Position numbers and translations under genes: made by a program
NCBI GenBank assembly: GCA_020634755.1
Contig: JACKBC010000027.1
Location: 27,127 to 91,126 of the forward strand
Reading direction: 5' to 3'
Length of the DNA: 64,000 bases
Origin: Caldilineaceae bacterium
GTDB lineage: Bacteria; Chloroflexota; Anaerolineae; Caldilineales; Caldilineaceae
Shown here: in pieces, positions 33,743 through 43,021 of the stretch
Layout of the letters: the number at the start of each line of letters is the position of its first letter
How positions within the stretch are numbered: the stretch's first letter is position 1
The notes under the pieces: model-generated
Database searches by the model: none
Told to the model about the DNA's origin: nothing
Seen by the model: the letters and a program-made list of their open reading frames with translations, nothing else

Positions 33743-35521
33743 TTAAGTTTGCGTAAATTGCATCATTTGCCATCCAACACTCACTGCGCTCTTAAAACCT
33801 TGCCAAGAGTTCAACCCTCTTAGAAAAGTCCAGATGGGGCCGGGCCGCAATGACCATTCACGCGTGGCTCGGCGCTGCCAATATTCCAACTGCTCAGCCG
33901 TCAAGTTCTCATAGTCAAGCACGGTAGATTGATCCATATCCACCTCTTCCCACTTTGTGCCGGGCCGAAACCAGTTGTTTTCCACCACTTCGTAAAAGAA
34001 GGGTGTGCCCGGATAGGGCGCCGCAATATGAAAAAGCGCAATATCCAGCGGTAGTTCTTTGGCGTAATCAATCGTATCGCGGATCGATGGTTCGGTTTCG
34101 CCAGGCAGGCCAATAATGAAGTAGCCCCAGTTCTTGATGCCGGCGGCTTTGGCCCACTTGAGCGCTTTAAACGCTTGCTCCTTTTTGTAGCCCTTGCGCG
34201 CCCGCTTGAGCACCATTTCATTGGCGCTTTCAATGCCCCAGGAAATTAGCCAGCACCCCGCTTGGCCCATTAAGACCAACATTTCTTCATCTACGTAATC
34301 GACGCGGCTGTTGCAGGTCCACGTAATCTTAAGTTTGCGCGTAATGATCAAGTTGCACAGCTCCACCACGTGATCGCGATTAACGGTGAAGAGATCGGCA
34401 TACATGTGAATATTGTGAATACCCAGGTTGGCTAGATATTCCAGCTCTTCCATAATGTGCTCGGCAGAGCGCACGCGCACCGAATTCTGATACGTAACGT
34501 GCTTAATGCAATATTTACAGCCCGCAGGACAGCCGCGGCTGGTCACAATAAAGGTAAACGGACCGCGGATCATGGGCATGTGCTGGCTGTGGAGCGGTAG
34601 CAGCTCATGTTTGGGAATCGGCAGGTCATCCAAATCGGGAATAAAGGGACGATCGGGGTTGATTACAATCTCATCGTCTTTGCGCCAGGCCAGCCCAAGA
34701 ATGGAAGCCAAAGGATTCTCAGTTGCGGATACAGGAAAGACATCGGTGGTGGTATCGCGCCCCTTGCGCCGCACTTGAAGCCGGCTGGTTTCATGCAGCA
34801 TTTTGATCACGCGCGGGTCGCTGGCCGTTTTCCCCTCGAGCTTATCCAGCAATTCACGCAGCGTCATCTCCGGTTCGCCGCGCACAATAAAGTCCAGCGC
34901 CGGAAATGGGTGCATGGTTTCCAACGTCATGGGGGTGACATGCGTGCCAAATGCAATAGTGGCGGCGCCCAGCGATTTGGCCAAAAAGACGCCATACATG
35001 TCATTGCGCAGCGTCGGCGCAGTGACCTGGGTCAAATAATATTTGGGGCGCTTCTCTTCCAGCAGCTGCTCAAATTCGGACCAGCTCATGCGCAGCGCGT
35101 TGGCGTCAATGACCTCGACCGTATACTCAGGCTCCAGAATCGCCGCCATCTGCGCCAAACTTACCTGTGGCCAGATCATATTTTCGCGGCTGCGGCGACC
35201 CACTCGATGTTGGCTGCGAATCCAGATGCCGCCATCCGGCGTAGGCGGGTTGACCAGCAAAATGTCCACCGTGCCCTGCGGGCGCGTCGAGGACGTAAGC
35301 GTACCCACTGTGGCCCCCGCGTCGGGAAATTCGGATGGCCGCAGCATGGGAATGCGGCGCGTGCCCAGGTTGTCGCGAATGTCGGGCGATAGGTCCATAT
35401 TGGGTGTTTTGCCAGACCCTGGCATTGGTGGAACTGCGGGTGATTTCCCGTTAGATTCCACACCATTTTGGAGCGTCTCTGGCGACGGCTTAATATCTTT
35501 TTCCAAAATCACTTCACGCAT
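33743..35521 (-). CDS. B12-binding-type radical SAM protein
   Basis: About 592 residues: a low-complexity N-terminus to about residue 80, a B12-binding-like Rossmann domain ('DILLVNPPTPDGG' at the start, 'PKYYLTQVTAPTLR', 'FIVRGEPEMTLREL'), then a radical SAM core with 'SRGCPAGCKYC' (cluster cysteines 331, 335, 338). Relatives methylate unactivated carbons or rearrange lipids and antibiotics. Within a glycan locus it may modify a lipid carrier or an unusual sugar. The ATG at 35521 is supported by AGGAG 10 nt upstream; a TTG at 35530 is too close to it. No canonical DxHxxG cobalamin motif is seen. Confidence 0.85.
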   Translation of the reverse strand: MREVILEKDIKPSPETLQNGVESNGKSPAVPPMPGSGKTPNMDLSPDIRDNLGTRRIPMLRPSEFPDAGATVGTLTSSTRPQGTVDILLVNPPTPDGGIWIRSQHRVGRRSRENMIWPQVSLAQMAAILEPEYTVEVIDANALRMSWSEFEQLLEEKRPKYYLTQVTAPTLRNDMYGVFLAKSLGAATIAFGTHVTPMTLETMHPFPALDFIVRGEPEMTLRELLDKLEGKTASDPRVIKMLHETSRLQVRRKGRDTTTDVFPVSATENPLASILGLAWRKDDEIVINPDRPFIPDLDDLPIPKHELLPLHSQHMPMIRGPFTFIVTSRGCPAGCKYCIKHVTYQNSVRVRSAEHIMEELEYLANLGIHNIHMYADLFTVNRDHVVELCNLIITRKLKITWTCNSRVDYVDEEMLVLMGQAGCWLISWGIESANEMVLKRARKGYKKEQAFKALKWAKAAGIKNWGYFIIGLPGETEPSIRDTIDYAKELPLDIALFHIAAPYPGTPFFYEVVENNWFRPGTKWEEVDMDQSTVLDYENLTAEQLEYWQRRATREWSLRPGPIWTFLRGLNSWQGFKSAVSVGWQMMQFTQT

Positions 35522-35606
35522 TCCGCGCAATCTCCTGTATATCTTTCGCCGAGCGGATATCGGTTCCGCCGCAATTGCGTATCTGAAAAAGTAGGGTTGA
35601 TGAACA

Positions 35607-35707
35607 TTAACAACTTATGTTACGCAAGCCTAGAGGAAAGTTGGCTGGCCGACGTTCCCGCTTCTCCCTTGCACACTGGCTGTCGCTGCGTAACGTGAGT
35701 TAATAAA
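35607..35707. repeat. 101-bp MITE-like element, copy 2
   Basis: Same length and ends as the copies at 4821 and 37041: TTAACAACTTATGTTACGCA on the left and TGCGTAACGTGAGTTAATAA on the right. The centre is more diverged. It lies between the radical SAM and GT2 genes. Confidence 0.85.
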
Positions 35708-35721
35708 TTGTTGACAGAATT

Positions 35722-36978
35722 TTATTTGGCGGTCGCGGGTGCGGCTTTGCCGGCCATGTGTCCGCGGACCGGGGCATGTTCTTTGCCCAACATATCTTCC
35801 GCCACCAACTCGTGGCGAATGCGCAGCGTGTCTAGCACCTGCATCTGTACCCAGGCAATAGCCAGCTGGATGCCGATAATGGAAAAGCCGGCGCTGGCTA
35901 AATAGTAGATCCAGAGCCGAGACACTTCCCAGCCGCGCAACCCCAGCAGCAAGCTGGTGAGACTCAACCCCACCCCCAATGCAAAGACCGTTATGCCCAT
36001 CCAGCCAAAATGGCGATCTAGCCGCTGCTTAAAGAGCGGCCGCCCCCAGAGCCCTTGACGAACGGGACTTTTGTGAAAGAGCGCCACAAAATAGTTAAAA
36101 CTCATGCCCAGCGCCAAAATGCTGACGCCCGCTACGCCTAACACCATGGCGGCAAAAAGCGTAAAGGCCCCCAATGGGCTGACCGAGTTGATGCCGCTGA
36201 GGCGGGCGCCAATCAGGCCCAGCCCAATCAAAAAGGCCAGGGCTACGCAGAATAATCCCACCAGCCCCAATGGCCGCACAGGGTTGTAGTGCAGCGCCGT
36301 CCATACAATGGACTGGGCGAAACGAATGCCGTCGCGGACAACAGAGAGCTTGGAGCGGCCGGCGCGCTCGCTGTACGGAATGGGGGCTTCCACCATTTTG
36401 AGCTTTTCATGCAGCGCCCGCGTACTCATGACGGGCGTCAAGTTGAGACCATCGGGCAGCGGGTAGAGACGCTCCAGGATCGACTTCTTAAAAACGCGTT
36501 GGCCGCTGGCTGAATCGGTAATGCGTTCGGCGCTGATCAGGCTGACCAAGCGGGCAAAGATCAGGTTGCCCAGCCAGCGCACGAGCGGCATTTGGCTATC
36601 GGCTCCGGCCATGCGCGAACCGATGACAATGTCCGCATCGTGTGATAGCGCCACCCGGCACAGCTGCGGATAATATTCGGGCGGATAGGTGCCGTCGGCA
36701 TCCATAAAGCCAATCCACTCGCCGCGGGCAGCGGCAAAACCGGTTTTGAGTGCCGCGCCATAGCCGCCATTGCGCGCGTGGCGAATTAAGCGCACGCCCG
36801 GTTGGGCCGCGGCCAATTCAGCCGTTCCATCCGACGAGCCGTCGTCCACCACAATCAACTCCAGCTCATCAATGCCCTCTTCGGCAAGCTGGGGACGAAT
36901 GGCCAGCACGCGCTGTACAATATCCAGAATGCCGTCTTCTTCGTTGTAGGCGGGTATCACCACAGAAAGCGTCGTCAC
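35722..36978 (-). CDS. Family 2 glycosyltransferase, DPG/DPM synthase-like, membrane-anchored
   Basis: Protein of 418 residues. The GT-A domain (1-225) has 'LSVVIPAYNEEDGILDIVQR', 'IVVDDGSSDGTAELA', 'RNGGYGAALKTGFAAARGEW' and 'FMDADGTYPPE' (DAD metal site). Four membrane segments follow. This is the dolichyl/undecaprenyl-phosphate glucose or mannose synthase pattern, supplying lipid-linked sugar to GT-C enzymes at 11907 and 29421. The start is a GTG with GGAGGAG upstream. Confidence 0.9.
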   Translation of the reverse strand: MTTLSVVIPAYNEEDGILDIVQRVLAIRPQLAEEGIDELELIVVDDGSSDGTAELAAAQPGVRLIRHARNGGYGAALKTGFAAARGEWIGFMDADGTYPPEYYPQLCRVALSHDADIVIGSRMAGADSQMPLVRWLGNLIFARLVSLISAERITDSASGQRVFKKSILERLYPLPDGLNLTPVMSTRALHEKLKMVEAPIPYSERAGRSKLSVVRDGIRFAQSIVWTALHYNPVRPLGLVGLFCVALAFLIGLGLIGARLSGINSVSPLGAFTLFAAMVLGVAGVSILALGMSFNYFVALFHKSPVRQGLWGRPLFKQRLDRHFGWMGITVFALGVGLSLTSLLLGLRGWEVSRLWIYYLASAGFSIIGIQLAIAWVQMQVLDTLRIRHELVAEDMLGKEHAPVRGHMAGKAAPATAK

Positions 36979-37040
36979 CGAATCTCCTCCGTTTTGTAAA
37001 GCTTGATCAACAAATTGCCCAGGCCAGGCTGTGTTGATCC

Positions 37041-37141
37041 TTAATAACTTATGTTACGCAAGCCTAGAGGAAAGTCGACTCGCTGAAGTGCCTGTTTCTC
37101 TCTAGCAGACTGGCTGTCGCTGCGTAACGTGCGTTAATAAA
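37041..37141. repeat. 101-bp MITE-like element, copy 3, overlapping a gene end
   Basis: Begins TTAATAACTTATGTTACGCA and ends GCGTAACGTGCGTTAATAAA. It is closest in sequence to the copy at 4821. The terminal TTA (37134-37136) provides the TAA stop of the - strand acyltransferase, so the element inserted at, and now defines, that gene's end. Confidence 0.87.
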
Positions 37142-37925
37142 TCTCAGGCCGGTTTGGGGTACGGTGATTTTGTACAAAGTTTTCGGCTGTAATTTCTTTA
37201 ATGACTTTGGCCGGCACGCCGCCCACAACGGTATGCGCCGGCACATCTTGGGTCACTACGGCGCCGGCGGCGATTACGGCGCCTTGGCCAATGGTAACGC
37301 CGTCGGTAATAATGGCGCCGGCGCCCACCCACACGTCGTCGTGGATGGTGATGCCCTGAGCCGTAATGCCTTGTTCCACCATGGGGCGGCTGGGGTCGTC
37401 GAACACATGATTCACGGCCAGAATCTGCACCAACGGCCCGGTATATACGCGGTTGCCAATGGTGATGCCGCCCTGGCCGCGCAACACGTTTAGCTCACCG
37501 ATCAGGCTGTTTTGGCCAATGCGAATAAAAGCGTGCGGCAGATTGCGGAAGTTATACACGTGCAGCACCGCGCCATGCATGACAAAGCTTTCGTCGCCAA
37601 TGGTGATGCCTTGCGGACAGGCATGTAAATAGCAGCCCTGGTCTATGTATACGCCGCGGCCCAGCTGAATTTGGCTGGCAAAGCGGATGCGCACGCCATT
37701 TTCTATGGCTGCCATGCCGTCCATGTGCAGGATTAAGCGATAGAGCACGCCACGCGCTGCGATTCCGATTACGGTGGGTATCCAGCCAATCAGCATAAAG
37801 AGAAGCTGTTGCAATAAATAGCGGCCTACGCCATTGGCCTGACGATCAATATATAATTTTAGGCCGGCCAACAGACCCGTGTTGGGATTGGTGGAATTCG
37901 GTTGTGGGGTAGGCGTCGAGGACAT
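37134..37925 (-). CDS. Hexapeptide-repeat (left-handed beta-helix) acyltransferase
   Basis: Protein of 263 residues. An N-terminal hydrophobic stretch ('LLFMLIGWIPTVIGIAARGV') precedes the beta-helix with imperfect [LIV]-G-x4 hexads ('ITIGDESFVMHGAVLHVYNF', 'ITIHDDVWVGAGAIITDGVT', 'IGQGAVIAAGAVVTQDVPAH'), ending with the CoA-binding 'VVGGVPAKVIKEI'. The histidine in 'AVNHVFDD' is at the usual catalytic position of maltose/serine O-acetyltransferase relatives. It probably O-acetylates a sugar. It is the first gene of the - strand locus. Its last residues lie in a MITE-like element. Confidence 0.88.
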   Translation of the reverse strand: MSSTPTPQPNSTNPNTGLLAGLKLYIDRQANGVGRYLLQQLLFMLIGWIPTVIGIAARGVLYRLILHMDGMAAIENGVRIRFASQIQLGRGVYIDQGCYLHACPQGITIGDESFVMHGAVLHVYNFRNLPHAFIRIGQNSLIGELNVLRGQGGITIGNRVYTGPLVQILAVNHVFDDPSRPMVEQGITAQGITIHDDVWVGAGAIITDGVTIGQGAVIAAGAVVTQDVPAHTVVGGVPAKVIKEITAENFVQNHRTPNRPEIY

Positions 37926-37969
37926 CTTTCTGTCTTCTTTCAGGCCGGAATAGCAGGTACACTCAGTGT

Positions 37970-37999
37970 ATCAAACAAATGGTATATCAGATATGTCAA
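37970..37999 (-). promoter_or_regulatory. Candidate promoter of the polysaccharide locus
   Basis: On the - strand, TTGACA (37999-37994) and TTTGAT (37975-37970, 4/6 match to -10) are separated by 18 nt and lie about 45 nt before the acyltransferase ATG. Position and -35 are good, the -10 is weak. Confidence 0.45.
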
Positions 38000-38112
38000 T
38001 ATCCTGACAGCTTTTGGTCTTTGCTACATGCTGATGTCGATCGGCTTGTAAGAATCAGTAGGTCGCAATGGCGAAAGTTTGCATCCAGCTTTCCAACCGG
38101 TGGGCAAGGCAC

Positions 38113-38118
38113 TATAAT
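38113..38118 (+). promoter_or_regulatory. -10 box for the structured leader transcript
   Basis: Perfect TATAAT at 38113-38118; the -35 region near 38089-38094 is poor. Transcription would start near 38125, exactly where the first hairpin of the leader begins, and run about 300 nt before the isomerase ATG. Confidence 0.55.
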
Positions 38119-38122
38119 AGGA

Positions 38123-38410
38123 TTTGTATGATGGCGGTGGTGCACAGCCTAGCATCATACAAAAAAGGACGGTTCAACCGGCATACAGGGAGTTGAGTCC
38201 CCGGCGCTTGATCTCGTTTACCGAGCTATCGCGTGGAAAGCGCGGGGGACGCGGCCTGTCAACCCCCTGAGATCCCATAGAGCCAAAAGGACAGGTATTT
38301 GGGGTGACCCGCTCCCAACCTTCCCTCTCTTAGCGTTCTCTTTTGGCAAAGCAAGCAGGGGAAGGGGTATAACACCCAAAGCCTATTAATTTAGTGAGCC
38401 AAAATAATTT
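38123..38410 (+). ncRNA. Structured leader RNA, candidate riboswitch or cis-regulatory RNA of unknown class
   Basis: About 290 nt without coding potential, upstream of the isomerase-like gene. Hairpin P1: TTTGTATGATG (38123-38133) with CATCATACAAA (38153-38163), perfect. P2: a long stem from 38186 to 38269 made of CAGGG/CCCTG, TTGA/TCAA, GTCCCC/GGGGAC and GCGC/GCGC, with an 8-nt bulge (38251-38258) and a CTCG/CGAG apical hairpin. P3: CCTTCCC (38319-38325) with GGGAAGG (38359-38365). TTTTGGC (38341-38347) in the P3 loop can pair with GCCAAAA at 38282-38288 or with GCCAAAA at 38398-38404, just before the Shine-Dalgarno. Thi-box, T-box, cobalamin, RNase P, SRP and tmRNA signatures were looked for and not seen. 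Confidence 0.6.
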
Positions 38411-38424
38411 TCAAGGAGGAACCC

Positions 38425-39204
38425 ATGAGATTTAGTATCTGTTCTTATAGTTTCCATCGCACCGCGGCCGCGGGCGATATGGACATTTTTAAGTATATTG
38501 ACTGGAATAAAGAGCACGGCTTTAGCCAGCTCGATCCGTGGATGAAACATATGGAATTGGGCTATGAGGATGACGCTTATATTGCCAAAGTAAAGGCAGC
38601 GGGGGATGCAGCTGGATTGCCTTTTGGCTGCGTTGCGGTGGATGGCGGGCACATTTACGAGCCAACCGCCGAGAAGCGCGCCGCCAATCGCAAAGTGGCC
38701 AAACGCTGGATTGACATTTGTCAGCAGTTGGATGCTGAGCAGGTGCGCATTGATGCCGGTGGGCGTGAGGAAACGCTGGATCAGATATTTGATATTGTGG
38801 TAGAAGGGTACAATGAACTGGTGGCGTATGCCCGCGCGCGCGGCGTCGAAGTAATCATGGAGAATCATTGGGGACCCACCAAGCACCCAGACAACACGGT
38901 CAAAGTGCTAGATGCGGTGGACGGCTTGGGACTGCTCTTTGATTCCAATAACTGGGCCGAAGGTACTCAGGAATATGCATGGGAGAAGTGTGCTTCTTAT
39001 GCTCGACTTACCCACATGAAGACCTTTGAGTTCGACGCCGCGGGCAACGATCCGACTGTGGACATTGCCAAATGCATGAATATTCTGCGTGACGTGGGGT
39101 ACAATGGCGCCTGGGGCATTGAAAGCTGCCCGCGCACCATCAGCGAGATTGAGGGTGCTGAAAAGACGCTGGCGCTCATGAAACGCATTAGCGCCAACTG
39201 GTAA
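38425..39204 (+). CDS. Sugar phosphate isomerase/epimerase-like TIM-barrel protein
   Basis: Protein of 259 residues of the xylose-isomerase-like AP-endonuclease-2 family (PF01261). It opens 'MRFSICSYSFHRTAAAG' and has metal-site motifs 'RGVEVIMENHWGPTKHPD' (Glu, His), 'GLLFDSNNWAEG' (Asp) and 'ARLTHMKTFEF' (His), and ends with 'GYNGAWGIESCPR' (Glu). Members isomerise or epimerise keto-sugars or act in inositol catabolism; the substrate is unknown. A very good AAGGAGGA precedes the ATG. It stands alone behind a long structured leader and before a strong terminator, so regulation through the leader is likely. Confidence 0.82.
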   Translation: MRFSICSYSFHRTAAAGDMDIFKYIDWNKEHGFSQLDPWMKHMELGYEDDAYIAKVKAAGDAAGLPFGCVAVDGGHIYEPTAEKRAANRKVAKRWIDICQQLDAEQVRIDAGGREETLDQIFDIVVEGYNELVAYARARGVEVIMENHWGPTKHPDNTVKVLDAVDGLGLLFDSNNWAEGTQEYAWEKCASYARLTHMKTFEFDAAGNDPTVDIAKCMNILRDVGYNGAWGIESCPRTISEIEGAEKTLALMKRISANW

Positions 39205-39272
39205 CAGTTCGGGGATTTTTGTCCCATACATTTGTGGGTGCAGTTGCCAACCACACCTATCTTTAACGTTTG

Positions 39273-39316
39273 AATCAGCCGCTGCAGAAAATATCTCTGC
39301 GGCGGCTGATTGCTTT
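39273..39316 (+). terminator. Intrinsic terminator after the isomerase gene
   Basis: AATCAGCCGCTGCAGA (39273-39288) pairs over 16 bp (one G/U pair) with TCTGCGGCGGCTGATT (39296-39311), followed by GCTTTT. It separates convergent genes and is the clearest terminator in this part. Confidence 0.85.
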
Positions 39317-39346
39317 TACATCACGCTCACGCCTCTTCTAAAGCGC

Positions 39347-40159
39347 TTATGCCCCTTGCAAATGCCGATCAAACCATTCTACGACTGCTGCGCCAATTGC
39401 CGCGTCATCCATAATCCCCGGGCCGTGGCCAGCGCCGGCCACGCGTCGAAATTGGACCGGCACACCGGCTTTGCGCAGGGCGGCCTCCATCTGCGCAGAC
39501 TGGTCAATGGGCACGACGTCATCCGCATCGCCGTGAATGAGAAAACAAGGCGGGGCATCCGGCGTTACGTATGTAAGCGGCGACGCGGCCTGCGCCCGGC
39601 GATATTCCAGCGAGTGCGGGGACATCTTCGGCCTGAGTGCTACGCCAAGCAAAAGAGGTGGCGGAAAATAGGTCAAAAAGTTGCTGGGGGCCGCTCGCGT
39701 CACCAAACATTGTACCCGTGCGCTGACCTGGTTGATGGGACTTTCGTCGGCGGGATCGCCATTGCCGGGCAGCAACCCCAGCAAGCTCACCAAATGGCCG
39801 CCGGATGAACCACCAATGGCGCCAATGCGGTCTGCGTGAATGCCCAAATCATCGGCGTGATAGCGCACATAGCGCACGGCGCGCTGCGCGTCCTCCACCG
39901 CCGCTGGATAAGGAAAGCGCGGGGTGGCGCGGTGATTGATGGTAAAAAGCGTGTAGCCGGCCTCTACCAGTGGTTTGCCCTCGATTTCTACATGCCGGCT
40001 GGCCTTGAGCGGCTGGGCGTCCAGCCCCAGCGGTGCGCTCCAGCCGCTGCCCGAAATGTGGATAATGCCAAATCCGTTGGGCTGCACCGGGCGATAAATA
40101 TCCAGCAGCAGCGCCAGCCCGGAATACATGCCGTAAACAATATTGGTTTCGATTTGCAC
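39347..40159 (-). CDS. Alpha/beta hydrolase, HSL/carboxylesterase-like
   Basis: Protein of 270 residues. Oxyanion region 'IIHISGSGW', then 'NHRATPRFPYPAAVEDAQRA' typical of HSL-type esterases, nucleophile elbow 'GAIGGSSGG' (Ser118), acid 'LIHGDADDVVP' and final histidine 'GAGHGPG'. It hydrolyses esters of an unknown small molecule. The start is a GTG with GAGGAG upstream. Convergent with the isomerase. Confidence 0.88.
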   Translation of the reverse strand: MQIETNIVYGMYSGLALLLDIYRPVQPNGFGIIHISGSGWSAPLGLDAQPLKASRHVEIEGKPLVEAGYTLFTINHRATPRFPYPAAVEDAQRAVRYVRYHADDLGIHADRIGAIGGSSGGHLVSLLGLLPGNGDPADESPINQVSARVQCLVTRAAPSNFLTYFPPPLLLGVALRPKMSPHSLEYRRAQAASPLTYVTPDAPPCFLIHGDADDVVPIDQSAQMEAALRKAGVPVQFRRVAGAGHGPGIMDDAAIGAAVVEWFDRHLQGA

Positions 40160-40210
40160 GAATTTCTCCTCTGCCTGACAAGGTGACCGGGTAAACCTAT
40201 AATCAACCCA

Positions 40211-40330
40211 TCTCCACCACTCCTCTACTTTTTTACTCCACTCCTCTACTCCTCAACTTTTTTACTCCACTCCTCTACTCCTCCACTCCTCAACTTTTTT
40301 ACTCCTCCACTCCTCCACTTCTTCACTCCC
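40211..40330. repeat. Imperfect tandem pyrimidine-rich repeat
   Basis: About 120 nt built of ACTCCTCTACTCCTCCACTCC-like units and CTTTTTTACT spacers. The right end merges into the last codons and TGA stop of fdhD (40323-40325). It is a slippage-prone low-complexity tract with no gene. Confidence 0.75.
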
Positions 40331-41152
40331 CAATGCGCTCGGCGCCCGTATACACATTAAACCGTACCCCGCGCAAAAACCCCACCAGCGTAATGCCAAA
40401 GGCTGCGGCCACTTCCACGGCCAGGCTGCTGGGGGCCGAGACTGCACAAAAAATCGGCGCGCCGGCGACTAGACACTTTTGCAGCAGTTCATAGCTGGCC
40501 CGTCCGCTCACTAGAATAATCTTGTCGTGAAAGGGCAATTGGCCATTCATCAAGGCCCAGCCAATGAGCTTGTCCAACGCATTGTGCCGCCCCACATCTT
40601 CGCGCAGCGCCAGCAAATTACCCGCGGCGTCAAAAAGGGCGGCGGCGTGCAACCCACCAGTGCGCTCAAAAATATGTTGTTCATCCTGCAGCACTTGGGG
40701 CAGGCCCGTAATTACCTTGGGAGCCACCTGGGGCCCCGTGGGAAGCACTGGTAGATTGCGGCGGCGTAAATCATCCAACATGGTGGCGCCGCAAATACCG
40801 CAGGCGCTATTGGTGAAAAAGTGGCGCTCCAGTTGCGAAAGTTCAGGCAGCTTTTCGCCAGACAAACGCACATCCAGCGAATTATATTCCTGTAAATGGC
40901 GCTCGGCGCCCACGCAATAGGTCATCTGCAGCAGGTCGTGTTTGCCGTGGATGATGCCTTCATTGTGCAGAAAACCGGCGGCCAATTCGTAATCATTGCC
41001 GGGGGTGCGCATGGTAATGGCCACCGTGCGCGTTTCTGCGCCAGCACTGAGCTGGATTTCCAACGGCTCTTCGGTTGCCAGCAGATCGCTTTTGCGGCGG
41101 CGTTGACCATTGTCGAAGGTGACAATGCGACGTTTGGCAGTTTTGGTGCGGC

Positions 41153-41156
<4 letters not shown>
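40323..41156 (-). CDS. fdhD: Formate dehydrogenase accessory sulfurtransferase FdhD
   Basis: Protein of 277 residues with the family cysteine pair 'NSACGICG' (Cys119, Cys122), 'GFLHNEGII', 'TGGLHAAALFD' and 'REDVGRHNALDKLIG'. FdhD carries sulfur from a cysteine desulfurase to the Mo-bisMGD cofactor and is needed for formate dehydrogenase activity. No formate dehydrogenase is in the window, so it serves enzymes encoded elsewhere. The GTG start overlaps the serB stop by 4 nt, meaning co-translation with an unrelated biosynthetic gene. The 3' end runs into a tandem repeat. Confidence 0.95.
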
Positions 41157-42397
<1,241 letters not shown>

Positions 42398-42427
42398 ATT
42401 ATGTTTCTCTTCAAGCTTTGGGCAAAA

Positions 42428-42880
42428 TCATGATGTTGGCTCCAGTTTCTCCAGCGCTTTGTGCATGGTTAGGCAGCGCAGCGAATAGCCGATGGCGTGG
42501 TAAAAATGATGAGCCGACATATTCCGAAAGCCGGTCAATAAAAAGAGTTCACTTGCGCCAGCCACGCCAGCTGCCTCTTCAACGTGGCGCATTAAGGCGC
42601 GCCCGACGCCATGCCGCCGATACCCTTCTTCCACAAACAGCTCCGTCAATTCGGCCCATAAATCTGCTGAACAAATGGTGGGGACAATGCGCAGACAGGC
42701 GTAACCCACCGCCCGATCTGCAATTTGCGCTAGATAGAGCCGTTCAACACTCGCCGCTGCGTCAAGCTGTTGCGCAATCTGCACTGATGTGGCTTGGGAT
42801 TGATTGAAGATTTTATTCAGCCGCGCAATTTCGGCGGCATCCTCCTTCGTTGCTTGATGCACCCGAACCGATTCTATCAT
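42428..42880 (-). CDS. GNAT-family N-acetyltransferase
   Basis: About 150 residues, normal for a single GNAT domain, with motif A 'LTELFVEEGYRRHGVGRALM' (Q/RxxGxG pattern RRHGVG) and C-terminal 'FYHAIGYSLR'. The acceptor is unknown. The ATG at 42880 was chosen; a GTG at 42904 in the same frame is an alternative. It lies 30 nt upstream of serB and may be co-transcribed with it. Confidence 0.85.
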   Translation of the reverse strand: MIESVRVHQATKEDAAEIARLNKIFNQSQATSVQIAQQLDAAASVERLYLAQIADRAVGYACLRIVPTICSADLWAELTELFVEEGYRRHGVGRALMRHVEEAAGVAGASELFLLTGFRNMSAHHFYHAIGYSLRCLTMHKALEKLEPTS

Positions 42881-43006
42881 GGTCACAAAGCCTTCTCCTT
42901 GCACACAACTTGAGCACTTGAATACGGTCCCATCTGAACCGTTTTATTATACTTGGGCTTGACGCAAAGGCACAGTCACATCCTTCCCAATTGAGATACG
43001 GGCAAG

Positions 43007-43012
43007 TATAAT
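43007..43012 (+). promoter_or_regulatory. -10 box directly before the membrane-protein ATG
   Basis: Perfect TATAAT at 43007-43012, 9 nt before the ATG at 43022; no Shine-Dalgarno lies between. This again implies a leaderless mRNA. The -35 is weak (TTGAGA at 42991 is too close). Confidence 0.5.
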
Positions 43013-43021
43013 TTGGCGGTG

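Noticed and set aside
38123..38410. TPP riboswitch (CTGAGA at 38267-38272)
   Set aside because: The second conserved half (ACCTGATC...GGATAATGC region) is absent, and the downstream gene is not a thiamine gene.
40211..40330. CRISPR array
   Set aside because: Repeat units are short, irregular and pyrimidine-rich, with no unique spacers and no cas genes.
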